Shown here: positions 1 to 7,427 of the stretch, one piece after another | How positions within the stretch are numbered: position 1 is the stretch's first letter | How the letters are laid out: each line of letters begins with the position of its first letter | Assembly (NCBI RefSeq): GCF_019797765.1 | Contig: NZ_CP081862.1 | Coordinates: 3,162,001-3,226,000 of the forward strand | Direction: 5' to 3' | Length of the DNA: 64,000 nt | Source of the DNA: Cellulomonas sp. C5510 | GTDB taxonomy: Bacteria > Actinomycetota > Actinomycetes > Actinomycetales > Cellulomonadaceae | The notes under the pieces: generated by a model | The model's input: only the letters and a program-made list of their open reading frames with translations | Databases searched by the model: none | What the model was told of the DNA's origin: nothing | Made by a program: the position numbers and the translations under genes

Positions 1-441
1 CATCCAGACGGTCTGCTGCTCGGGGCTGTCCGCGAGGACGGTGCCCGTGCTGACGACGTCCACCGGCGTGCCGCCGTACTCGCGGTTGCCGGTCTGCGCG
101 ACCTCGCCGCCGAGGGCCTTGGCCATGGCCTGGAACCCGTAGCAGATGCCCAGCACCGGCACGCCCGCCTCGAACAGCGCCGGGTCGACGAACGGCGCCC
201 CCTCGGCGTACACCGAGGACGGCCCGCCGGACAGGATGATCGCCGACGGGTCCTTGGCCAGCATGTCCTGCACGGAGGCGGTGTGCGGCACGATCTCGGA
301 GTACACGCTGGCCTCGCGGACGCGGCGCGCGATGAGCTGGGCGTACTGGGCCCCGAAGTCGACCACGAGCACCGGGCGGTGCTGGTCGGCGGGCGAGGAG
401 CCGGGGGGCGGTGGCACGGGCACGGGAGAGGCGTCGGTCAC
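1..441 (-). CDS. guaA: GMP synthase (glutamine-hydrolysing), N-terminal part, cut by the window edge
   Basis: Only the first 147 codons are present; the gene continues past the left edge. The product aminates XMP to GMP, the last step of guanine nucleotide synthesis. The visible part is the class I glutamine amidotransferase domain: [20 protein letters not shown] near residues 24-43, the oxyanion region [10 protein letters not shown] near 69-78, and the nucleophile elbow GICYGFQ with the catalytic cysteine at about residue 100. The start is taken as the GTG at 441. It gives a short Pro/Ser-rich lead of about 22 residues before the domain, usual for actinobacterial GuaA. Two further GMP-pathway relatives (guaB3, guaB) lie on the same strand at 20.7-26.8 kb. 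The identification is firm; the ATP-pyrophosphatase half is outside the window. Confidence 0.96.
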   Translation of the reverse strand, partial: MTDASPVPVPPPPGSSPADQHRPVLVVDFGAQYAQLIARRVREASVYSEIVPHTASVQDMLAKDPSAIILSGGPSSVYAEGAPFVDPALFEAGVPVLGICYGFQAMAKALGGEVAQTGNREYGGTPVDVVSTGTVLADSPEQQTVWM

Positions 442-483
442 CGGACCAGGGTAGTGCTCCGCGGGAGGGCCACGGCCGCGCGC

Positions 484-903
484 TCAGGAGCCGGAGCGGT
501 CCCCGATGCGGCGCTGCCGGGAGATCTCCTGGCGGAGGCTCTCGTGGAAGTCCTCGGCGACGGCGAGCTGCTCGCGCAGCGCCCGCGAGCGCTCCTCCGC
601 GGCCAGCCGGTACATCGCGAGGCGCTCCAGCAGCTCGTCGTGGTCCTCCTGGCTGACGCCGGGGGCGTTGATGCGGTCGAGGACGCCCAGCAGGTCGCCC
701 ATCTCGTCGAGGGAGAAGTCGAGCGGCTTCATGCGCTTGATCAGCTCCAGCCGTGCGATGTCGGGCTCGGTGTACAGGCGGAAGCCGCCGTGCGTGCGGG
801 CCGAGGGCCGGACCAGGCCGACCTCGCCGTAGTAGCGGATGGTGCGCAGGGACAGGCCGGTGCGCTCCGCGACCTCGCCGATCTGCATCAGGTGCAGGGA
901 CAC
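484..903 (-). CDS. MerR family transcriptional regulator
   Basis: A 139-residue DNA-binding protein. The N-terminal winged helix begins IGEVAERTGLSLRTIRYY (about residues 7-24), the classical MerR recognition region, followed by VGLVRPSARTHGGFRLY and a second helical wing. Residues about 75-130 are helical and charged and should form the antiparallel dimer coiled coil. There is no cysteine cluster, so it is unlikely to be a metal sensor; the effector is unknown. The GTG at 903 is chosen because a good ribosome site (GGAAGGAGG) lies 7-8 bases upstream; an in-frame ATG five codons later is possible. The gene reads toward guaA with a 42-bp gap, so it could be transcribed with it, and is divergent from the acyltransferase at 1117. 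Confidence 0.85.
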   Translation of the reverse strand: MSLHLMQIGEVAERTGLSLRTIRYYGEVGLVRPSARTHGGFRLYTEPDIARLELIKRMKPLDFSLDEMGDLLGVLDRINAPGVSQEDHDELLERLAMYRLAAEERSRALREQLAVAEDFHESLRQEISRQRRIGDRSGS

Positions 904-1103
904 GGGCGACACCTCCTTCCGGCTCGGCGCGGCACAGCATAGTCGCGCCGGGCGCCGCGCTGACCTGCGCGGACGGAGGGGCCGGGTGCGGGCACGGCTC
1001 CCACCCTCCTGTGACGTGAGCGTCGACACCCCGGGGGCGGGCCCGCACCGCCGGTCGGGGGAGTCCCCGGCCTGCGGACTTCCCAAAACGCGCAATTCGG
1101 ACA

Positions 1104-1109
1104 TATCTT
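1104..1109 (+). promoter_or_regulatory. Putative -10 box of a leaderless acyltransferase transcript
   Basis: TATCTT ends seven bases before the GTG at 1117 and lies in an AT-richer patch. No Shine-Dalgarno sequence is visible between it and the start. The spacing fits transcription starting at or next to the start codon. No convincing -35 box is seen. Confidence 0.45.
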
Positions 1110-1116
1110 CCGTTAC

Positions 1117-2247
1117 GTGAGAGATGCCGACGCGACGCCCCGCCGCCTGCCCGGCCTCGACGCGCTCCGCGGCCTCGCCGTGTCGCTGGTCCTGCTCAAC
1201 CACGCCTGGCCCGCGACGTTCGGCGCCGCCGGCGTGGTCGGCGTGACGATCTTCTTCGCCCTCTCCGGCTGGCTCATCACCGGCCTGCTGCTCCGCGACG
1301 TCGAGCAGCACGGCCGCGTGCGCTACGGGCGCTTCGCCGCCGCGCGGGCCCTGCGCCTGTACCCGCCGATGCTGTTCATGCTCGCCGGGTTCGTCGTGGT
1401 CGAGGGCGCCCTGGACCACCTCGGCGACCGCCACCTGGTCCCGGAGTCGCTGCTGGCCGCCGTGACCTACACGATGAACCTGCCGCTGCTCCCCCACGGG
1501 AGCGAGTCGCTCTACCACTTCTGGACCCTGGCGACCGAGGAGCAGTTCTACCTGCTGTGGCCTCTCGTCCTGGCCTGGGGGTGGCGGCGCGGCCTGCTCC
1601 GGGTGGCCGTCGGGATCGGCGTCCTGGGCACCCTCGCGGCGTGCACGGTGACGATGCTGCTGGTCGCCCCCGACATCGCGCGCATCTACGCCCTGCCCAC
1701 GTCCTGGGCGGCTGCGCTGCTCGTCGGCTGCGCGGGCCGGCTCGGGCAGGACACGCTGCTGCAGCTGCTGCCCCCCGAGCGCGGTCCCCGTCGCCGGCTC
1801 CTCGTCGTGCTGGTCACGCTGCTGCTCGCGGCCTCGCTGTCCGGGCCGACCGGCGCGCACCCCTGGTGGTACCTGCTGGGCGTGCCGGCCGTCGCGGCGG
1901 CGACCGTCGTGCTCGTGTCGTACGCCGGGCGCTGGCCCGTGCTGCCCAGCGGGCTGCTGCGCCCGGCGGTCGCGCTCGGCACGGTCTCCTACGCCGCCTA
2001 CCTGTGGAACGCGGCGATCGTGCGGTGGCTGCACCACCCGCAGGACCTGCTGGGGGCGCTCGCCACGATCGCGTTGACGCTCGTCGCCGCCACCGCGAGC
2101 TGGTGGCTGGTGGAGCGTCCCGCGGGACGGCTGCGCGCGCGGCTGCTCGGCGGACGTCCGGTCAGCGGGCGGGGGCGGACGCCGGACGACCCTCGATCCG
2201 CGCGACGGCGTCGGCGTGCACCCTCCGCTCCAGCACGAACGACATGA
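1117..2247 (+). CDS. Acyltransferase 3 family membrane protein
   Basis: A 376-residue polytopic membrane protein of the acyltransferase 3 (OafA/YrhL-like) family, which O-acylates cell-surface glycans, lipids or antibiotics. Family marks are GLDALRGLAVSLVLLNHAW near residues 12-30, with the conserved histidine, FFALSGWLITGLLL near 48-61, and YHFWTLATEEQFYLLWPL near 131-148. About ten hydrophobic segments follow. No SGNH extracytoplasmic domain is attached, so it is the short form. The GTG start matches the domain edge and may be leaderless. The last 86 bases overlap the 3' end of the convergent DUF3817 gene. The acceptor substrate cannot be told from the sequence. Confidence 0.85.
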   Translation: MRDADATPRRLPGLDALRGLAVSLVLLNHAWPATFGAAGVVGVTIFFALSGWLITGLLLRDVEQHGRVRYGRFAAARALRLYPPMLFMLAGFVVVEGALDHLGDRHLVPESLLAAVTYTMNLPLLPHGSESLYHFWTLATEEQFYLLWPLVLAWGWRRGLLRVAVGIGVLGTLAACTVTMLLVAPDIARIYALPTSWAAALLVGCAGRLGQDTLLQLLPPERGPRRRLLVVLVTLLLAASLSGPTGAHPWWYLLGVPAVAAATVVLVSYAGRWPVLPSGLLRPAVALGTVSYAAYLWNAAIVRWLHHPQDLLGALATIALTLVAATASWWLVERPAGRLRARLLGGRPVSGRGRTPDDPRSARRRRRAPSAPARTT

Positions 2248-2575
2248 CCGGCACCACGCCCGCGAGCGCCATCGTCGCCAGCCGGCCGAGCGACCAGCGC
2301 ATGGCCGACCACAGCTGCACGACGGTCGCCAGGTAGACGACGTAGATCCAGCCGTGCGCGATCGCCACCCAGGTCCCCAGCACGGGCTCGGGGTCCCCGG
2401 TCGCCGGGTCGACCCCGCCCGCGTGCACCACGTACTTGAGCACCATCTCGAGGCAGAGCACCAGCAGCATCGTGCCCGTGACCCACGCCATCGCGCGGTA
2501 GCGGGCGAGGCGGCCGGGGGCGCTCGCGAGGGCGGGCGCCGGCGCGGGCCGTCCGGCGGGGGCGGGCTCGGTCAT
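2162..2575 (-). CDS. DUF3817 family integral membrane protein
   Basis: A 137-residue protein with a Pro/Ala-rich N-terminus of about 25 residues and three hydrophobic segments: MAWVTGTMLLVLCLEMVLKY, LGTWVAIAHGWIYVVYLATV and LGRLATMALAGVVPVMSFVL. The pattern, with LKYVV after the first segment and AHGWIYVVYL in the second, matches the DUF3817 (YdzA-like) family of unknown function. In actinobacteria this family is often found near guaA, and here it lies 1.7 kb from it. The ATG at 2575 has GAGAGG about five bases upstream. Its 3' end overlaps the convergent acyltransferase gene by 86 bases. No enzymatic motif is seen. Confidence 0.8.
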   Translation of the reverse strand: MTEPAPAGRPAPAPALASAPGRLARYRAMAWVTGTMLLVLCLEMVLKYVVHAGGVDPATGDPEPVLGTWVAIAHGWIYVVYLATVVQLWSAMRWSLGRLATMALAGVVPVMSFVLERRVHADAVARIEGRPASAPAR

Positions 2576-2661
2576 GGGGGTCCTCTCGGCGGCCGGCAGG
2601 GTGCTCCGGGCGATTGTCCCCCAGCGGCTGCGCAGCCGTCGCGCGCGACCGCCCAATTCGC

Positions 2662-2692
2662 TTGCCGGTGTGTCAGGGCTCACCCGTAGCGT
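2662..2692 (+). promoter_or_regulatory. Putative promoter of the ABC exporter operon
   Basis: TTGCCG (2662-2667) and TAGCGT (2687-2692) are separated by 19 bases. The -10 box ends eight bases before the GTG at 2701, so the transcript would be nearly leaderless. No Shine-Dalgarno is present. Confidence 0.45.
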
Positions 2693-2700
2693 GATCCGTC

Positions 2701-4566
2701 GTGCGACCTCTTCCCCTGCCGGATCCCGGCCACCCCCCGCTGACGGGCCCCCGCCGGCTCCTGCTCCGGCAGGCGCGGCGGCAGGCCGGCGTGCTCGCGG
2801 GCGCCACCGCGGTCTCGGTCGTGGGGAACGTGGCCGCCGCGCTGCTGCCCTGGCAGCTCGGGCGCGTGGTCGACCACGGGCTCGACGCCGGCCTCGGCCG
2901 CGAGCTCTGGCTGGGCTGCGCCGGGTTCGCCGCGCTCGGGATGGTCCAGGTCGGCGCGAACGTCTGGGGCCACCGGCTCGAGGTCGAGAACTGGCTGCGC
3001 GCGGCGTTCGCGGCGTCGCAGCAGGTCGGCCACCACGTGACGCGTACGGGCGACGCGGTGACCGCCGAGCTGCCGACGGGAGAGGTCGTGGCGACCGTCG
3101 CCACGGACGCCCTGCGGCTCGGCGAGGTCTACGCGATCCTCCCCCGGCTGGTCGGGGGCGTCGCGGCCTACCTGACGCTGACCGCGCTGCTGCTGCGGAC
3201 GTCGGTGCCGCTGGGCCTGCTGGTGCTGCTCGGGCTGCCGGTCGTCGTCGGCGTGCTGTCGCTGCTGGTGCCCGCGCTGCAGCGGCGGCAGGCCGCGCAG
3301 CGCGAGGCGACCGGCCGGCTCACCACGCTGGGTGCCGACACGGTGTCGGGTCTGCGGATCCTGCGGGGCATCGGCGGCGAGGACGTCTTCGCCGAGCGCT
3401 ACCGCCGCCAGTCGCAGGTCGTGCGCGAGGCCGGCGTGCGGGTCTCGCAGACGCAGTCGCTGCTCGACGCGCTGCAGACCCTGCTGCCGGGGATGTTCCT
3501 CGCGGTCGTCGTGTGGGCGGGGGCGCGTCTCGCGCTGGCCGGCGACATCACCGCGGGCCAGCTCGTGTCGTTCTACGGGTTCGCCGCGTTCCTCACCCAG
3601 CCGCTGTGGACCGCGAGCGAGGCGATCCGCGTCGTGACCCGGGCCGTGGTCGGGGCGCGCAGGATCATCCGCGTGCTCGCGGTGCCGGTCGCCGGCTCCG
3701 ACGACCCGGTGGCACCCGCGGCTCCCCCGGCCCCGGGCGAGCCGCTCGTGGACGAGGCCAGCGGCGTGGTGGTCCGTCCCGGGCGGATGACCGCGCTGGT
3801 CGGCGCGGACCCGGACGAGACCGCGCGGATCGCCCTGCGGCTCGGGCGGCTGGGGCCGTCCGCCCGCGAGCATGTCCCGGGCCCCGACGGCGCCGGGACG
3901 GCCGACGGCGGCCGCACCGCGGGGGCCGGCGACGTGCCGCTCTCCCGGGTGCGCTGGGGCCGCACGCTGCTGCACGAGCTCCGGCTCGCCGAGGTGCGCG
4001 GTCGCGTCGTCGTCGCCGAGTCGACGCCGCACCTGTTCACGGGGCGCCTCGCCGACGAGCTCGACGTGCGCGGCGGCGCCGGCCGCGACGAGCTGCTCGC
4101 CGCCCTGACCACGGCCGACGCGCAGGACGTGCTGGACTCCGTGCCCGGCGGCCTGGACGGCGAGGTCGAGGAGAAGGGCCGGTCGCTGTCCGGCGGCCAG
4201 CGGCAGCGCGTCGCCCTCGCCCGCGCCCTGCTCACCGGCGCCGAGGTGCTGGTGCTCGTGGAGCCGACGAGCGCGGTCGACGCCCACACCGAGGCCCGCA
4301 TCGCCCGCCGGCTCGCCGACGCGCGGCAGGGAGCCACCACCGTGGTGGTCACCGCGAGCCCGCTCGTGCTCGACGTCGCGGACGAGGTGGCGCTCGTCGA
4401 CGGGGGCCGGGTCGTGGCCACCGGGACGCACCGCGCGCTCGTCGCCGCACGGGACGCCGCAGGAGCCGCCTACCGGGCGGTGGTGTCCCGTACCGAGGAC
4501 CCGGGGCAGGACGACCCCGGCACCACCGACCGGACGGAGGACCGCCGTGAAGCTGCCCGTCGCTGA
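2701..4566 (+). CDS. ABC exporter half-transporter with degenerate ATP site (subunit A)
   Basis: A 621-residue fused permease/ATPase of the type IV ABC exporter fold. Residues about 20-310 hold the six-helix membrane domain and about 345-590 the nucleotide-binding domain. The signature LSGGQRQRVALARAL is intact (from residue 496). Its own ATP site is not: the P-loop position reads ALVGADPDETARI (about 365-377) with no GKS/T lysine, the Walker B aspartate is valine (LVEPTSAVD, V520), and the switch histidine is serine (TASPL, S553). The partner gene overlaps by 20 bases and has the opposite pattern, so the pair should form one working and one dead composite site. The substrate is unknown. The reading frame is continuous across all motifs, so this is not a frameshift. 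Confidence 0.88.
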   Translation: MRPLPLPDPGHPPLTGPRRLLLRQARRQAGVLAGATAVSVVGNVAAALLPWQLGRVVDHGLDAGLGRELWLGCAGFAALGMVQVGANVWGHRLEVENWLRAAFAASQQVGHHVTRTGDAVTAELPTGEVVATVATDALRLGEVYAILPRLVGGVAAYLTLTALLLRTSVPLGLLVLLGLPVVVGVLSLLVPALQRRQAAQREATGRLTTLGADTVSGLRILRGIGGEDVFAERYRRQSQVVREAGVRVSQTQSLLDALQTLLPGMFLAVVVWAGARLALAGDITAGQLVSFYGFAAFLTQPLWTASEAIRVVTRAVVGARRIIRVLAVPVAGSDDPVAPAAPPAPGEPLVDEASGVVVRPGRMTALVGADPDETARIALRLGRLGPSAREHVPGPDGAGTADGGRTAGAGDVPLSRVRWGRTLLHELRLAEVRGRVVVAESTPHLFTGRLADELDVRGGAGRDELLAALTTADAQDVLDSVPGGLDGEVEEKGRSLSGGQRQRVALARALLTGAEVLVLVEPTSAVDAHTEARIARRLADARQGATTVVVTASPLVLDVADEVALVDGGRVVATGTHRALVAARDAAGAAYRAVVSRTEDPGQDDPGTTDRTEDRREAARR

Positions 4567-6280
4567 GCCGGCGGCCCTGCGCCGCCACACCGCGGCGCTG
4601 CTGCGCCGGCACCGCCGCGGCCTCGCCGTGGTGGTCGTGCTGCACGTGCTCGCCGCGACCGCCGGTCTCGCCGGGCCGTGGCTGCTCGGCCGGCTGGTCG
4701 ACGCGGTGGCCACCGGGACCACGACCGCCGCGGTGGACCGTACGGTCGCGGTGCTCGCCGGCGCCGTGCTCGCCCAGACGGTGCTGATCCGGTACGCGCA
4801 GCGCGCCGCGATGGTGCTGGGCGAGACGGTGTTCGCCGAGCTGCGCGAGGAGTTCGTCGCCACGGTCACGCGCCTGCCGCTGTCCACGGTCGAGCGGGCG
4901 GGCACCGGGGACCTGGTCGCCCGGACGACCACCGACATCGACCGCGTCCAGTACACGGTGCGCTTCGGCGTGCCGCGCATCCTGGTCACCGTCGCGACGA
5001 TCGCGCTCACAGCGGTGGCCGCGGTCGTGACGGACGCGCTGGTCGCCCTCGGGCTGCTCGCCGGGCTGCCGCTGCTGCTCGGCACGACCCGGTGGTACCT
5101 GCGCCGGGCCGCACCGGCGTACCTGCGCGAGTCCGCGGCGTACGCCACGATCAACGGCACGATCACCGAGTCGGTCGAGGGAGCGCGCACGGTCGACGCG
5201 CTCGGCCTCGGTGCCCGACGGCGCGCGCGGCTCGACGCCGACCTCCGGGAGGCGTTCGCGGCGGAGACCCGCACCCTCCGGCTGCGCACCGTGCTGTTCC
5301 CGGGCGTGGACACCGCGTTCGTCCTGCCGGTGGTCGCGGTGCTCGCCTGGGGGGCCTACCTCGTCTCGACGGGCGCGACCACGGTCGGGGCGGTGACGAC
5401 GATCGCGCTCTACGCGACGCAGATCATCCACCCCATCGGCGAGCTGATCTTCTGGCTCGACGAGATCCAGGTCGGTGCGACGTCGCTGGCCCGCATCATC
5501 GGCGTCGCCGACGTCGCCCCCGACCGGACCGCCCGCGACGCGCGGCCGGCCGACGAGACGGTGCAGGCCCACGGCGTCCGGTACGCGTACCGGCCGGGCC
5601 AGGACGTGCTGCACGGGGTGGACCTGGAGCTGCGCACCGGCGAGCGGCTCGCCGTCGTCGGTCCCTCCGGCGCCGGCAAGTCGACGCTGGGGCGGATGCT
5701 CGCCGGCATCCACCCGCCCACGGGCGGCACGGTCACGGTCGGCGAGGTCCCGCTCGTGGACCTGCCGCTCGACGAGCTGCGTGGGCACGTCGCGCTCGTG
5801 ACGCAGGAGCACCACGTGTTCGTCGGGCCGCTCGCCGACAACCTGCGGCTGGCCGCCCCGGACGCCGACGACGCCGCGCTCGAGCGGGCGCTGCGTGCGG
5901 TCGACGCCTGGGAGTGGGCCGGGGCGCTGCCCGACGGGCTGGCCACCGAGGTCGGGTCCGGGGGTGTCGCGCTGACCCCGGCGCAGGCGCAGCAGGTCGC
6001 CCTCGCGCGCCTGGTCCTGCTCGACCCGCACACGCTCGTGCTGGACGAGGCGACCTCGCTGCTCGACCCGCGGGCCGCCCGGCACCTGGAGCGGTCGCTG
6101 TCCGCGGTGCTCGAGGGACGCACCGTCGTCGCGATCGCCCACCGGCTGCACACCGCGCACGACGCCGACCGGGTGGCCGTGGTCGACGCGGGCCGGATCA
6201 GCGAGATCGGGCCGCACGACGAGCTCGTCGCCGCCGGCGGGGACTACGCCTCGCTCTGGAGCTCCTGGCAGCGGGAGTAG
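4547..6280 (+). CDS. ABC exporter half-transporter with catalytic ATP site (subunit B)
   Basis: A 577-residue permease/ATPase and partner of the preceding gene. The membrane domain covers about residues 15-320, the nucleotide-binding domain about 340-575. Walker A is intact (GPSGAGKST, lysine 378), as are Walker B with the catalytic glutamate (VLDEATSLLD, D500/E501) and the switch histidine (AHRLH, H532). The signature is degraded: LTPAQAQQVALARL (from residue 476) replaces LSGGQ. With the intact LSGGQ of subunit A this gives one canonical ATP site per heterodimer. The GTG at 4547 lies inside the end of the upstream gene, with GGAGG eight bases before it, so translation is probably coupled. 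The exported compound is not predictable. Confidence 0.88.
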   Translation: MKLPVAEPAALRRHTAALLRRHRRGLAVVVVLHVLAATAGLAGPWLLGRLVDAVATGTTTAAVDRTVAVLAGAVLAQTVLIRYAQRAAMVLGETVFAELREEFVATVTRLPLSTVERAGTGDLVARTTTDIDRVQYTVRFGVPRILVTVATIALTAVAAVVTDALVALGLLAGLPLLLGTTRWYLRRAAPAYLRESAAYATINGTITESVEGARTVDALGLGARRRARLDADLREAFAAETRTLRLRTVLFPGVDTAFVLPVVAVLAWGAYLVSTGATTVGAVTTIALYATQIIHPIGELIFWLDEIQVGATSLARIIGVADVAPDRTARDARPADETVQAHGVRYAYRPGQDVLHGVDLELRTGERLAVVGPSGAGKSTLGRMLAGIHPPTGGTVTVGEVPLVDLPLDELRGHVALVTQEHHVFVGPLADNLRLAAPDADDAALERALRAVDAWEWAGALPDGLATEVGSGGVALTPAQAQQVALARLVLLDPHTLVLDEATSLLDPRAARHLERSLSAVLEGRTVVAIAHRLHTAHDADRVAVVDAGRISEIGPHDELVAAGGDYASLWSSWQRE

Positions 6281-6302
6281 GGCCGACGCGACGCGCCGGC
6301 GG

Positions 6303-7166
6303 TCAGGCCCCCGGCGGCGGCACGTCGCGCGGGGCGGGGCCGGGCTCCGTCCCGGCGTCCGCCGGACCGAGCTCGCCGGACTCGCGCAGCACCTCGTCCT
6401 TGAGCAGCCGCACCCAGAGCGCCACCGCGAACCCGCCGAAGATGAACCACTGCGCCGCGTAGCCGAGGTTCTGCAGGTTCAGCCCGGTGCCGGACCGCGT
6501 CGGCGGCGGCAGCAGCTCCACGGCGGGGGGCTGCGCGGGGTCGGAGGTCGTGAGCACCGCGTACCCCGTCCAGATGGGCCCTCCCCACACGCCCAGCAGC
6601 TCGGCGGACGACACGCTGTCGCTCGTGCCGTCGCCCGCCGGCAGCGCACCGGAGTCCTCGGACGCCTGCAGGTAGCCGGTCACGGTCATGCGGCCCTCCG
6701 GCACGGCCAGCTCGGGCGCGCCCGGGTCCTGCACGCCGGCCGGCACCCAGCCGCGGACGACCGGCAGCACCGCACCGTCGGCGTCCGGGTCGCCGGACTC
6801 GACGCGCAGCGGTGTCAGGACGAGCGAGCCGGTGCGCCCGTCCAGCCCGCGGTCGGTCACCAGGAGCTGCCCGTCGGCCTCGTACCGCCCGGTCACCTCG
6901 ATCCGGCGTCCCACGAGCGACCCGTCGAACGTCGACTGCGGCGCCAGCACCTGCTCGAGGGGCACGGGCGGCTGCGCCTCGACCTCCGCGAGCCGCTGGG
7001 CCTGGGCGGCGGCACCGCGCACCTCGGCGCGCTCGAGCTGCCACGCACCCAACCGCCCGCAGACGGCCGCCGCGGCCAGCAGGACCACGAGCAGGCCGAT
7101 CATGCGCGGCGTGCGCGCGACCCGCCACAGGGTCGCGCGCCGCTCGGCGCGGGAGGTCTCGGGCAC
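6303..7166 (-). CDS. SURF1 family protein (cytochrome oxidase assembly)
   Basis: A 287-residue membrane protein of the SURF1 family, which helps insert haem into aa3-type cytochrome c oxidase. A membrane helix near residues 22-40 runs into the family motif RLGAWQLERAEVRG. The central part reads IEVTGRYEADGQLLV and PVVRGWVPAG, typical of the extracytoplasmic domain. A second helix near the C-terminus follows LGYAAQWFIFGG, the family's conserved Y-QW-F pattern. The tail is Pro/Gly-rich. The GTG at 7166 is preferred because it leaves room for the cytoplasmic arm RRATLWRVARTPR, though the ribosome site is weak. It converges with the ABC operon (22-bp gap). Confidence 0.85.
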   Translation of the reverse strand: MPETSRAERRATLWRVARTPRMIGLLVVLLAAAAVCGRLGAWQLERAEVRGAAAQAQRLAEVEAQPPVPLEQVLAPQSTFDGSLVGRRIEVTGRYEADGQLLVTDRGLDGRTGSLVLTPLRVESGDPDADGAVLPVVRGWVPAGVQDPGAPELAVPEGRMTVTGYLQASEDSGALPAGDGTSDSVSSAELLGVWGGPIWTGYAVLTTSDPAQPPAVELLPPPTRSGTGLNLQNLGYAAQWFIFGGFAVALWVRLLKDEVLRESGELGPADAGTEPGPAPRDVPPPGA

Positions 7167-7427
7167 CTCAGCACGGTACCCGGCCGGGGCCCCGGAACCG
7201 GAGGGGGACCAGGGCCGGGACCCCTGCTCCCCCGGCCCGCGGGGGCGGGTGCAGCCCGTCACCCGATGGGGTTGGATGGGTCGGGGCCGAGGTACGGCCA
7301 CGGGGCGACCGGCTAGGTCGGACGTCCCGGCTCGCGGCGTCCGGCGCCGCAAGGCTGGGGGATGCCCGGCGGGGGGCGCTCGTCCGGGCCCACGGCTCAT
7401 CCGTGGTTCTGCGAAACGGGGAGAGAC

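Noticed and set aside
3780..4360. Possible frameshift in ABC subunit A explaining the missing P-loop.
   Set aside because: The frame is open from the membrane domain through an intact LSGGQ, and three separate ATP-site elements are lost, which one frameshift would not explain.
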